Below the pieces are notes generated by a model. It was not told the DNA's origin and ran no database searches. It saw nothing but the letters and a program-made list of their open reading frames with translations. The position numbers and the translations under genes are program-made. This document shows positions 35,334-46,713 of a DNA stretch of 64,000 nucleotides, piece by piece (the stretch's first letter is position 1; every line of letters begins with the position of its first letter). This DNA is from Laguncularia racemosa (taxonomy: Eukaryota; Streptophyta; Magnoliopsida; Myrtales; Combretaceae), in contig JBBMOL010000203.1 in NCBI GenBank assembly GCA_037954665.1, positions 496,001 to 560,000 on the forward strand. The letters are read 5' to 3'.

Positions 35334-36080
35334 CGAGGCTCATTGAATCGGGTAATTTCTATCCTTGTTCATATTTTATTTGTTCACTGATTGTGTGAAT
35401 TTTCTGTCGTAGTCTATTAAAAAAAAATTGTTCGTAGGAATTTAGCTCGTTAATCCCATTGTTTATTACTGTCGTCGTTTGGTCGCATAATTGCTTCGTG
35501 TGATTTCCCATTATTCCAGATTCCATCGGCATATAATATATATATTTATACATTCCGCTGCCGATTTCATTAATGGACTCAGAATCCTTTTTCATTGTCT
35601 CCTTCGGCCAATAGATCCACTTGCTTGTTGTTTATTCTAGTCGAGGAATATCACATTCCAAATAGCAATTCTTGGCGTGAAATAAAAAAAAGGGGAGGGG
35701 GGGGGGGTTGCTGAATGTTGATTGAATTCCCATTGATAATTTATTTCATTGGATAAACTGTCCGAGTTCATTGTTTTTCCTGTCAAGTCGTTTATATTCC
35801 ATTCCGGTCATTGAGTTTGTCATCGTTATTCGTTGCTTAATTTTTTCTTTTGAGTTGTCACATTGATTTATCCTAGTCGTTTATTTGAAGAAATTTCGTT
35901 GAGTTAGTTCTAGAACAAGGACTTGTAAAGGAAAAATAGAGTGTGAGATTAATATCATGAGAAGTCCCAAAATTTGTGTTACACACGAGTGAATTTTCAT
36001 CTTTGAGTGTAAACACGTGAGGGAGTGAATTGTGAGGCCTTGATATATTTTTATTACTAACGTTCTTTGTTGCAGCAAAC
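35334..36080 (+). other. C3 untranslated leader, possible intron
   Basis: GGGTAATTT at 35350-35358 could be a 5' splice site. TTACTAAC (36054-36061) and TTTGTTGCAG (36066-36075) look like branch site and acceptor, five bases before the gag ATG. A run of G (about 35694-35707) and AT-rich repeats lie inside. No coding frame is supported. Confidence 0.4.
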
Positions 36081-37190
36081 ATGTCTGGCCAAAGTTCACC
36101 TGAAAGGGAGAAGGGAGTAGGAGATAGTAAGTTGATGTTTGATGCGTTGTTGAGTGAGATGAGAAAAATGATGAGGGCTAAGTTGGAGCCAGTCCAACAA
36201 AGGATAGATAGGATGGAGCAGAGTAGGTAGCCCACGAGTAGCATTACAGTGGGTCGAAGATTTGAGAGGCTTCCGAGGAGGGGAGTGAGAATGGAATTAG
36301 AAGAAGACACTGAATTAGGAGAGTATAATTTCGTGATGGGGAGAGAAAATACCCAAAGGAGAGATAGTAACTTGGGTAGCATAAAGATGAAAATACCTTC
36401 CTTTCAAGGGAAGAATGACCTCGAATTATACTTGGAGTGGGAGCGAAAGGTTAATCACATTTTTTAGTGCCATAACTATTTAAAGGACAAGAAGATTAAA
36501 CTTGCAGCAGTTGAGTTCACTGACTATGCAAGTGTATGGTGGGATCAACTAGTTAGGAATAGAAGACGGTATGGAGAGGAGCCTGTTAGCACTTGGGGGG
36601 TAGATGAAAACTATTATGCAGAAGAGGTTCATCCCTAATCACTATTATAGGGATTTGCATAGGAAGTTGCTGGGTCTAACACAAGGGTCCAAAAGTGTAG
36701 AGGGCTATTATAAAGAGATGGAAATAGCCATGATTAGAGCTAAGGTGGAGGAGGAGGATAAAGCTACAATGGCTAGGTTCATTGGTGGATTGAATTGGGA
36801 GATCGCTGATATTGTTGATCTACAACATTATGTAGATATTGAGGAATTATTGCATAAGGCGATTAAGGTTGAGAAGCAGCTAAAGGGAAAGAGTACTTCA
36901 AGGTATCACCCAGTTTCAAGTTCTTCCAGATATAATTCAACTTCTAGTTCTTTATGGAAGTCGAATTGGAAGAATAACAAACCACCACCGAAAACTAAAG
37001 AGGAAGAGAAGGCTAAGGCACCGGCATCCTATTCGAAAGGTAACACTGAAACTAAATCTACTTCTAGATTGCATGATATTAAGTGTTTCAAGTGCCAGGG
37101 ATTTGGGCATATTTCGTCGTAGTGTCCAAACACTAAGGCAATGATCCTTTTAGAGAGTGGAGAGTGTGAGTTTAGGGGATGATGATGACA
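36081..37190 (+). pseudogene. C3 gag
   Basis: ATG 36081 gives MSGQSSPEREKGVGDSKLMF. The frame reads FERLPRRGVRMELEEDTELG, the capsid segment (IPSFQGKNDLELYLEWERKV, VWWDQLVRNRRRYGEEP, FIPNHYYRDLHRKL, YYKEMEIAMIRAK), a Ser/Asn/Lys linker and a zinc knuckle CFKCQGFGHISS followed by TAG instead of QC. Stops at about 36228 and 36465 and an indel near 36600 break it. Confidence 0.88.
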
Positions 37191-37760
37191 TGGCCCCATT
37201 GGAAGATTGTAGTGATGTGGATATAGAAGGGCCTGTAAAGGGAGAGATGCTTGTTACCAGGCGGGTTCTTAATACTCAACTTAAGGATGAGGGAGATAAA
37301 GTGCAGCGAGAGCATATTTTTCATACTAGATGCTATGTGAATAACAAGGTGTGTAGTTTGATTATTGATAGTGGTAGCTGTACAAATGTTGCTAGCACAT
37401 TATTGGTTGATAAACTGAACCTAAAAACTGAGAAGCATGAATAGCCTTATAAGTTGCAATGGTTGAGCGAATGTGGGGAGGTTAAAGTGACTAAGAGGGT
37501 ACTGATTTCTTTCTCTATAGGGAAGTACCGTGATGAGGTATTATGTGATGTGGTACCTATGCAGGCTTGCGACATATTGTTGGGATGACCTTGGCAGTTC
37601 AATAGGAAGGTCACTCATGATGGTTATCACAATCGGTATTCCTTCATTTTGAGCAAGAGACAGGTGATTTTGACACCCCTCAACCCTTGGGAGGCTAGTG
37701 AGGATCGGTTGAGAATTGCTAGAGAGTTCAGAGAGAGAGGGAAACACAAGAGTGAACAAG
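37191..37760 (+). pseudogene. C3 aspartic protease
   Basis: LIIDSGSCTNVASTLLVDKL keeps the D-S-G site. TAG after EKHE (37442-37444), then KLQWLSECGEV and a DVVPMQACDILLG stretch with TGA in place of the R of GRPW (37587). ILTPLNPWEASED leads to the RT linker. Confidence 0.85.
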
Positions 37761-39070
37761 AAAAGAAAATTGAGACTGTGAAAGAGAGTGGCAAAAACAC
37801 AATGGTGAGTTATGAGAAGAAAGAATTAGGGGGAAACACGAGTGGCATTGGAGAGGCAAGCGAGATTAAAAGTGCTTTGAAGGCAAAACGACACCTACTT
37901 GTACTGATGTACAGGGATGTTTATCTTTCCACTGACCATCTTAACCCTTCTTTGCCTGCAGTTGTTGTTTCTCTTTTGCAGGAATTTGCGGACTTATTTC
38001 CTAAAGAAGTACCAAGGGGATTGCCTCCACTAATAGGCATTGAACACCAGATTGATTTTAGTTCAGGTGCTTCCATTCCTAATCGACCAGCTTATCGGGC
38101 CAATCTAGAGGAAACCAAGGAGATCTAGAGGCAAGTTTATGATTTGGTAGAGAAGGGGTTTGTGAGAGAAAGCCTTAGTCCATGTTCAGTTCCTGTCATC
38201 TTATTTCCCAAGAAGGATGGAACATGGCGAATGTGTGTTGACTGTCGAGCAATCAACAAGATCACAGTTAAGTATAAACATCTTATATACTTTGATGACA
38301 TCTTAGTTTACAGCAAAACTCTAAGTGAATATGTTCAACATTTGCAAAGTGTGTTTACTGTTTTGAGAGAAAACAAATTGTATGCGAACTTGAAAAAGTG
38401 CACCTTTTGTATGGAAACTGTGGTTTTTCTTGGCTTTGTTGTAGGTGCGAAGGGGATTGCTATAGATGAAGAAAAGGTGAAGGTGATTCGGGAGTGGCCG
38501 ACACCAAGGAATGCAAGTGAGGTCAGGAGCTTTCATGGGTTAGCAAGCTTTTATAGGAGATTTGTTAGGGACTTTAGTTCCATAGCTGCTCCTCTAAATG
38601 ATCTTGTTAAGAAGAACACCGAGTTCAAGTGGACTGAAGTGCATGAGCAAGCTTTTAAGACTTTGAAAGGTAAGTTGACTAATGCACCTTTACTTTTTTT
38701 ACCTAATTTTGAAAAAGTTTTTAAGATTGAATGCGATGTTTCCAGGAAAGGTATTGGTGGTGTTTTGATGCAGGATTCCAAGTCAATCACTTATTTTAGC
38801 GAAAAGCTTAGTGGTGCTACATTAAATTACCCAGTCTATGACAAGGAGCTATATGCTTTGGTGAGGACCTTGCAGACTTGGCAACATTACTTATGGCCTA
38901 AGGAGTTCGTCATTCATTCTGATCATGAGAGTTTGAAGTTCCTGAAAACTCAAGGTAAGTTGAACAGGAGGCATGCGAAATGGATGGAGTTCATTAAGAC
39001 CTTCCCATATGTGATCAAATACAAGCAAGGAAAAGAGAACGTGGTGGCTGATGCACTTTCTCGAAGGTGA
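37761..39070 (+). pseudogene. C3 RT (internally deleted) and RNase H
   Basis: RT starts normally (HIESLSPCS-type region, ILFPKKDGTWRMCVDCRAIN). After INKITVKYKHL (38283) it jumps straight to IYFDDILVYSKT, so the palm with the first catalytic Asp is gone. RNase H is complete: IECDVSRKG, DKELYAL, HSDHESLKF, VADALSRR. A TGA at 39068-39070 follows, with the integrase missing; the next bases are those that encode the integrase end. Confidence 0.9.
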
Positions 39071-39090
39071 TTCGAGGACGAATCTTTCCG

Positions 39091-39104
39091 AGGAAGGGGG
39101 GCAA
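39091..39104 (+). other. C3 polypurine tract
   Basis: AGGAAGGGGGGCAA directly before the 3' LTR. Confidence 0.85.
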
Positions 39105-39840
39105 TGATGGGGATCAAGTAGCATCAAGAGTTCACGTGCCAAAGTCTAATGACCCGCTACTTGGTATTGGAGGTCTAATGACAAGAGCTAGAGTTAAACG
39201 AGTGGGAGAAGCCTTGCAAGGATTAGTTATGGAACTCCAAGAGCAAGAAGCAGGTCGACACAAGTCTAATTCAAGTCCTGAGCTAGTAAACATAATATAT
39301 CAAAGCACAGATGAAGTGGAGGCCATCAACGATGGAACGATAGCGTTCAGCAAAGGGAAGGCCGCCGACCTAGAGGCAAAGGAGAGCCGGCCTTCTTGGC
39401 CAGCCTTGAGGGAAGCAACACTGGCAGGTTAAGGCTGCCGACCTTGGAATTTGCACCACTGGCTAGTGCCGGCCTAGACATCCGTAGAACGTCTTTTTGT
39501 TTTCTTCCGTTATTTTAAAGCCAGCCATATATGAATTTTGGCCGCCAGCTTATGTGTTTTTCCCAACTATAACACTTTGTTTTGTCATTTGAAAGGACAC
39601 TTGATCAATTTGAGAAAGAAATTTTCCTTGAGAGAATCCTCTCTTCTTTAGTTCTTGCAATAGAACTTCCTTCGATTTCTTCATCCTAAACGCTTGGAGA
39701 AATCAATCTGGATAGCTAAGGTTTTAATTGACGGGTTCGATTGGTGTCGGGTTACGTTTCATTTTCGATTAAATTTCGATTCTCGGGTTTGAATCCTTCT
39801 TAAACGCTGGGTCTTAGATCGATATCTAGGGTTCACGTCA
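39105..39840 (+). repeat. C3 3' LTR with LTR-encoded protein tail
   Basis: TGATGGGGATCAAG to CACGTCA. The open frame 39067-39432 reads from before the polypurine tract through 109 LTR codons (GGNDGDQVASRVHVPKSNDP, GGLMTRARVKRVGEALQGLV, SRPSWPALREATLAG) to TAA. In a complete element this would be the C-terminus of the integrase or polyprotein. Confidence 0.88.
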
Positions 39841-39845
39841 CTCTT

Positions 39846-42071
39846 CCCATTCTTAGTATGAGGCAACCTCCTTTACAAGTCTAAAGGCTCAATTGTAGGG
39901 GATGTAAGGTCCTTCTTTAACTTTTCTAGCTCAACCATCTCTTGTTGTAGTCTTCTTAAACTGCCTTTAGTTCTTCCTGAGCCCTCTTAACCCTGTGCAC
40001 ATTAGTGTCATTTTGATAATATATATAATGGTATTATTATAGAATTTTATTTCCACCTTCCTTACTTCCTCTTAGCAAGTAATGAGGAGCTCGTGGGTAT
40101 CTCTCATCATCTAAAAACAAGGGGGAATGTTGGATGAGCTTACAAGCTAATTACTTGGGACAAAAAGTGTAAAGAGATTTGCCAAATATAATTTTTCATA
40201 GAAAATTTCCTTCAACACAATAACATCCTAAACATGGAGTCTTTAATGGATTATTAATCTTAAGGCAAAAGGCTATTGGATAACTGACTGTAGAAAAGAT
40301 GTCTATGTCTAGGTGTAGCATCAGCCACCCATATACCTCTATTGGGGACGTACTTGGACCTACCCACTTGACCTAATAGCTAAGCTAGAGGGAGGAGGGG
40401 AACCCTTGATTACAATGGCTCTTATGTCCTTTCCTTAGAGTCTTCACCTTCTTTCCTCCTTCTATCTCCTTATGCGACACCCCTCAGCGTTTAGAAAACC
40501 AACTTTGCCCATAAGGGCAACAAGTCTTGCATCAATTTTTCTCAGCACCTAGATTAAATCCTCTCATTATGCCTTTTCTTACCACCGCCTTCGTCTCTGG
40601 TTCACCAGCATGCCACTTCTCAATCTCCATGACCTTATCTTTCCCCTTCCTCTATATTGCTTAAGTTAAGGGTACAACTTAGATAAGCATGGGGGCCCTA
40701 ATCACTATCCCCTTTGCTTTGATCCTTTGAGGAGATAGGACCTCCTTGATCATCTTCTTGGGCCCTTAAGCCTATTTCTTGCCAAAGGCAGCTTGATAAG
40801 CGGCTAACTTGGAGATAGGAAGCTTCCTCTACTATATATTTGTAAAACAAAAAGGTAAAGTTAGTACAAAGTTCTATAGAGCATTACTAGGTGTAAGGCC
40901 CCCAAGGGGACCACTTTCTTAAATGGCAATAGATGGATAGCTCCTCTTTAGCCAACCCCTTTCATCATACCAATAGGTGCAGACTTTTACCTTTGCCGTA
41001 TTTCTTGAAAGCTTCAGGAGCCTCAAGGGCACCTATTGCAATCTTAAGGAAGTTACTAAGTATAGTTAGAGTGTGGAAAGATTTATAGTTCCTCCGAACA
41101 ATGTTGGTAAGCACCTCCATTTTGTGTCAATCATTAGGCATAAGTGTTATGACCTCAAGAAGTCTAGCTTGTTGCTAGACTCGACCATAACAAATTTATC
41201 ATTCTAGTCATGAATCGATGACATGAGTTCTTTAAAGAGTTTCATGCTACCTCAATTTGCTAGGTAGTACCATTTGTATGAGGGCCTAAATTGCTTCATG
41301 ACATAGAAGAATTAGAATAGTTACACTAAAGGTTGTACCTAGAAGGGCTTGCAAATGCCTTCAAAGATGACCGGTAATGTGTAGGCATTCAAGATGAGAT
41401 GGCAGGGGTTAACATGGTGATAGTTGAAGAAGCTTTTCTAGAAGTCTAAAAAGGGCAACTACAACCTGAGCTCAAAATGTTGATGATAGATGCATAAGTA
41501 GTTATCCCCCATCAAGTTAACTCACTCTTCCTCCTTAGCTTAGCAAATGACCTCACTATTAGGCAATAGGCCACGATATAACCAAATCAAGTCTAACTTC
41601 ACCTTGAACAATGTACTTTTACAACCTACGTGGTTGACCCAAAAGTCTTAGGCTTCCTATATAGTAGCTCAATAGGCTTTTCATCTTCTCTATCATTAGC
41701 ATAAATGTCTAAAGCTAATGTAACACCCTTGCTCTCCTTGAAAAACAACCGGTATGATAGACCACTCTCCTCTTTATCCTATGATACATTGGTGAAGAGT
41801 CACCCTAAAGGTCTCGTTGCCTATGCCATCACAACTTGAGGGGAAGCAACCCTTGAACGATGTTGAATGTAGTGGTTTGTGGGTATGTGAGAGGAAGAAG
41901 AAAATTGAAGTTCCCTCACTGCACCTATAATGTGTGTTTTTGATTGGTTGAAATGGAAACAAGAAAAATGTAAATGAGTTTTAAAGAAGCAAAATGAAAG
42001 CGATTTGAAGAACTTAGAGGATTTTAGAAGTTCAAAAAGAAGCAAAAGGGTGCATTTTGAATGCCTCATCA
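39846..42071 (-). pseudogene. Tat-like ORF1 (gypsy-type transposon domain), decayed
   Basis: The minus strand gives scattered matches to the PF04195-type domain: FYVMKQFRPSYKWYYLAN (about 41310-41260), then KLFKEL, a 'KFVMVE' stretch and LDFL. Coiled-coil-like charged stretches follow toward 40000. This is the same domain order as the plus-strand copy at 1390-8467, so the window holds two Tat-like ORF1s in opposite directions. No long frame remains; boundaries are rough. Confidence 0.45.
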
Positions 42072-42080
42072 CCTTTTATA
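42072..42080 (-). promoter_or_regulatory. Putative TATA box of the minus-strand Tat-like element
   Basis: TATAAAAGG on the minus strand, followed downstream by a CT-rich leader and ORF1, as expected for the LTR promoter. Confidence 0.4.
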
Positions 42081-42651
42081 GGCAATTGATGATAGTTACG
42101 CAAAAGGACACACAAAACCCTAAGACATGCAAGATCTCGCCACGTGTCCCACTATTGGTATAGAGGGTTGTGATTGCCTTTACTTCTAGAAATGCATTCC
42201 TCAAGGTGACAAGTCATTGAGTATTAAATGCACTAATTCATGCATACATGAACATGATTTGAAATCGACAGTTAACAAGAAGTGTGACTATTAGAAGTGT
42301 GCTCTACACGCTTCCCTGACCCACGCAGTTCGAAGGACAACTTTCTAGTAAGCCTCTTTGCTTCACTTGCTTGTCATGTATTAGTAGCTCATCCTAGAGT
42401 GAAGCCTAAGTTGTGTCTATTATCTCATCATGGTGACAAATTCCCAAATCAAAGGATTCATTCCTATAGTCAGTGAACCCCATGTAGGTTGCCCCAATTT
42501 AAAGGTACCTTGCCTAATGTATAGACTTCAATGCTTTGAACGCTAAGGTTGAGCTAGCCATTTAGCAACTTGGAGAAGTAACTACTAGCTAAAGTGTTGA
42601 TTACCTAACACTTTATGGGTCTTCTGACATACTTAGAGGCCTACATGGACT
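42081..42651 (-). other. Probable LTR fragment of the Tat-like element
   Basis: AT-rich, non-coding, upstream of the putative TATA box. No clear terminal repeat can be paired with it, so its LTR nature is inferred from position only. Confidence 0.3.
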
Positions 42652-42656
42652 TTGAC

Positions 42657-43353
42657 TGACGCGAACCCTAGATATCGATCTAAGACCCAACGCTCAAGAA
42701 GGATTTAAACCCGAGAATCAAAATTGAATCGAAAACGAAACGTAACCTCACCCCTATCAAACCCATCGATTAGAACCTAAGCTATCCGGATAGATTTCTC
42801 CAAGCATTTAGGATGAAGAAATCGAAGGAAGTTCTATTCACAGGAACTAAAGAAGAGAGGATTCTCTCAAGGAAATTTTCATTCAAATTGAAAAAACTAT
42901 CCTTTTAAATGACAAAACAAGGTGTTATAGTTGAAATGTCACATAATCTGGCGGCCTAAATGCATATATGGCCGACTTTGAAATAACAGAAGAAAAAGAA
43001 AGACGTTCTATGGATGTCTAGGCCGGCATTACGCCGGCGTTGCTTCCCTCAAGGCCGGCCAAGAAGGCCGACTCTCCTTTGCCTCTAGGCCGGCAGCCTT
43101 CCCTTTGCCGAAGGTTGTCGTTCCATCGTTGATGGCCTCCGCTTCATCCGTGCTTTGATATATTATGTTTACTAGCTCGGGACTTGAATTAAACTTGTGT
43201 CGACCTGCTTCTTGCTCTTGGAGTTCCATAACTAATCCTTGCAAGGCTTCTCCCACTCGCTTAGCTCTAGCTCTTGTCATTGGACCTCCAATACCATGTA
43301 GCGGGTCATTAAACTTTAGCTCGTGAACTCTTGATGCTACTTGATCCCCATCA
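42657..43353 (-). repeat. C4 3' LTR with LTR-encoded tail
   Basis: 697 bp. About 38 bases are missing in the GC-rich part relative to the 5' copy. It carries the tail frame 43280-43029: TRARAKRVGEALQGLVMELQ, NIIYQSTDEAEAINDG, SRPSWPALREATPA. Confidence 0.9.
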
Positions 43354-43606
43354 TCCCCCCTTCCTCGGAAAGATTCATCTTCGAATCACCTGCATCATAC
43401 AAAGAAAGGTCAGAAAAATTCAAAGTTGCGCTTACATTACCATAGTGACTTGGCAAGTCAATTTTGTAAGCGTTATCATTGATGCACTCCAACACTTGAA
43501 ATGGCCCATCTCCCCTGGGGTGCAACTTAGATTTCCACTGTTCAGCAAATCTCTTCTTTCTCAGATGTACCCACACCAAATCTCCTGGACGAAAAATAGT
43601 CTTCAC
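43337..43606 (-). pseudogene. C4 integrase C-terminal domain
   Basis: FRPGDLVWVHLRKKRFAEQW, HPRGDGPFQVLECINDNAYK and a DLSLYDAGDSKMNLSEEGG end, running across the polypurine tract (CGAGGAAGGGGGGA on the minus strand, 43354-43367). A frame change at GGMMG separates it from the LTR tail frame. Confidence 0.85.
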
Positions 43607-43666
43607 ATGACCCTTATTGGCCTGTCGAGCATAATGCTCATTTTTCTTCTCAATGTTGGCGCGAAC

Positions 43667-44344
43667 CTAAGCATACAATTTCCTCACAAACTCTGCCTTT
43701 TTCTTTCCATCAAGATCAACAAATTCGTTAACAGGAAAAGGCAAAATATCTAATGGAGTCAGAGGGTTAAAACCATACACCACCTCAAATGGAGAATAAG
43801 ACGTAGTGAAATGCACAGTCCTATTATATGCAAATTCTACATGTGGCAGACATTTCTCCCATTGTTTCAAATTCTTATGAATCACAGCACGCAACAAGGT
43901 TGAAAGAGTCCTATTGACTACTTCCGTCTGACCATCAGTTTGAGGGTGTGCAATAGTAGGGAACAACAATTTAGTGCCTAACCTATTCCACAAAGTATGC
44001 CAAAAATGACTTAAGAATTTCACATCCCTATCACTCACAATGGATTTAGGCAAGCCATGCAACCGTACAATCTCCCTAAACAACAAATCGGCAATATGTT
44101 GTGCATCTTTAGTTTTAGAACAGGCAATGAAGTGAGCCATCTTACTAAACCTATCGACAACAACAAATATGCTATCTTTGCCACTTTGAGATCGTGGTAA
44201 CCCTAACACAAAATCCATAAAAATGTCAGCCCAGGGTTGATTAGGCACAGGCAATGGAATGTATTCTCCATGGGGCATTACTTTGGATTTGGCTTGCCTA
44301 CATGCAATGCACTTGTCACACACAGTTTGCATACTATGCTTCAT
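43667..44344 (-). pseudogene. C4 integrase catalytic domain
   Basis: 225 codons. CDKCIAC completes the zinc domain. DDE residues: FMDFVLGLP, IVSDRDVKFLSHFW, TDGQTEVVNRTL. GFNPLTPLDILPFPVNEF follows. The frame is cut from the preceding part by a one-base loss at ~44350 and ends in a TAG (KLYA-stop). All three catalytic acids are present. Confidence 0.92.
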
Positions 44345-46032
44345 TTTTTGCCGATAAAATGTTCATGCAAAATATCCAAAGTCTTTTTAACACCAAAGTG
44401 TCCCATTAAACCACCCCCATGTGTTTCCCTCACAAGCAATTCACGCACAGAGCTTTTAGGCATGCATAACTTATCTTTCTTAAACAAATACCCATCATGC
44501 CTATAGAAATCAGAATATCTAAACTCAGCACAAGCAGCCCAAATTTGACCAAAGTCAGCATCAGTCTCATATAACTCAATGAGTTCAAACCCAAGCAATT
44601 TAGTTTGCAAAGAAGTCAAAAGTGAATACCTTCGAGAAAGTGCATCAGCCACCACGTTCTCTTTTCCTTGCTTGTATTTGATCACATATGGGAAGGTCTC
44701 AATGAACTCCATCCATTTCGCATGCCTCCTGTTCAACTTACCTTGAGTTTTCAGGAACTTCAAACTCTCATGGTCAGAATGAATGATGAACTCCTTAGGC
44801 CATAAGTAATGTTGCGAAGTTTGCAAGGTCCTCACCAAAGCATATAGCTCCTTATCATAGACTGGGTAGTTTAATGTAGCACCACTAAGCTTTTCGCTAA
44901 AATAAGCGATTGGCTTGGAATCCTGCATCAAAACACCACCAATACCTTTCCCGGAAGCATCGAATTCAATCTCAAAAACTTTTTCAAAATTAGGTAAAAC
45001 AAGTAAAGGTGTATTAGTCAACTTACCTTTCAAAGTCTTAAAAGCTTGCTCATGCACATCAGTCCTCTTGAACTCGGTGTTCTTCTTAACAAGATCATTT
45101 AGAGGAGTAGCTATGGAACTAAAGTCCCTAATAAATCTCCAATAAAAGCTTGCTAGCCCATGAAAGCTCCTAACCTCACTTGCATTCCTTGGTGTCGACC
45201 ACTCCCGAATCGCCTTCACCTTTTCTTCATCTACAGCAATCCCCTTCGCACCTACAACAAAGCCAAGAAAAACCACAGTTTCCATACAAAAGGTGCACTT
45301 TTTCAAGTATGCATACAATTTGTTTCCTCTCAAAACAGTAAACACACTTTGCAAATGTTGAACATGTTCACTTAGAGTTTTGCTGTAAACTAAGATGTCA
45401 TGAAAGTATATAACAACAAACTTCCTAATGAAAGCATGAAGAACATGATTCATTAACCTCATAAATGTGCTAGGCGCATTTGTTAATCCAAAAGGCATTA
45501 CCATCCACTCATATAAATCATGCTTAGTTTTAAAAGCCGTTTTCCACTCATCTCCCTCTTTCATGCGAATTTGGTAATAGCCATTCTTTAAATCAATTTT
45601 GGAAAACAAACAGGCACCATGCAACTCATCAAGCATATCATCAAGTCTAGGGATAGGATGTCTATACTTAATTGTGATCTTGTTGATTGCTCGACAGTCA
45701 ACACACATTCGCCATGTTCCATCCTTCTTAGGAACCAAGATGACAGGAACTGAACATGGACTGAGGCTTTCTCTCACAAACCCCTTCTCTACCAGATCAT
45801 CAACTTGCCTTTGGATCTCCTTGGTTTCCTCTAGATTGGCCCGATAAGCTGGTCGATTAGGAATGGAAGCACTTGAACTAAAATCAATCTGGTGTTCAAT
45901 GCCTCTTAGTGGAGGCAATCCCCATGGTACTTCTTCAGGAAATAAGTCTGCAAATTCCTGCAAAAGAGAAACAACAACTGTAGGCAATGAAGGGTTAAGA
46001 TGGTCAATGGAAAGATAAACACCCTTGTACAT
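44341..46032 (-). pseudogene. C4 RT, RNase H and integrase zinc domain
   Basis: A 563-codon frame. RT: SLSPCSVPVILVPKKDG (89-105), FSKIDLKNGY (143-152), then YFHD at 209-212 instead of YFDD, so one of the two paired Asp is lost. RNase H: IEFDASGKG, DKELYAL, HSDHESLKF, VADALSRR, all acids present. Integrase begins ETHGGGLMGHF and stops at HEHFIGKK because of a one-base deletion. Confidence 0.92.
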
Positions 46033-46047
46033 CAGTACAAGTAAGTG

Positions 46048-46713
46048 TCATTTTGCTTTCAAAGCACTTTTAATCTCACTTGCCTCTCCAATGCCACTCG
46101 TGTTTCCCTCTAATTCTTTCTTCTCATGACTCACCAGTGTGTTTTTACCACTCTCTTTCACAGTCTCAATTTTCTTTTCTTGTTCACTCTTGTGTTTCCC
46201 TCTCTCTCTGAACTCTCTGGCAATTCTCAACTGATCCTCACTAGCCTCCTAAAGGTTGAGGGGTGTCAAAATCACTTGTCTCTTGTTGAAAATGAAGGAA
46301 TACCGATTGTGATAACCATCATGAGTGACCTTCCTATCGAACTACCATGGTCGTCCTAACAATATGTGGCAAGCCTGCATAGGTACCACATCGCATAATA
46401 CCTCATCACAGTACTTCCCTATAGAGAAAGAAATCAGTACCCTCTTGGTCACTTTAACCTCCCCACATTTGCTCAGCCACTGCAACTTATAAGGCTGTTC
46501 ATGCTTCACAGTTTTCAGGTTCAGTTTATCAACCAATAATGTGCTAACAACATTTGTACAGCTACCACTATCAATAATCAAACTACACACCTTGTTATTC
46601 ACACGACATCTAGTATGAAAAATATGCTCTTGCTGCACTTTATCACCCCCATCCTTAAGTTGAGTATTAAGAACCCGCCTGGTAACAAGCATCTCTCCCT
46701 TTTCTATTCTCAC
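46048..46713 (-). pseudogene. C4 aspartic protease
   Basis: Frame 46713-46342 holds LIIDSGSCTNVVSTLLVDKL with an intact D-S-G and HILLGRPW, then a stop; 46230-46048 holds the basic linker to RT. The upstream end fuses gag codons RRGVRIE directly to KGEMLVTRRVLNTQ, marking the gag deletion. Confidence 0.88.

Larger units (their letters stand above)
34582..39840 (+). mobile_element. C3: CRM-type chromovirus lacking integrase and part of RT
   Basis: LTRs 34582-35319 and 39105-39840, with an exact TSD CTCTT (34577-34581 and 39841-39845). Gag and protease are present but broken. About 81 RT codons are missing at 38283, and everything from the end of RNase H to the last integrase codons is missing at 39068. 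At 5.26 kb it is about 1.4 kb shorter than C1 without its insert. Confidence 0.92.
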
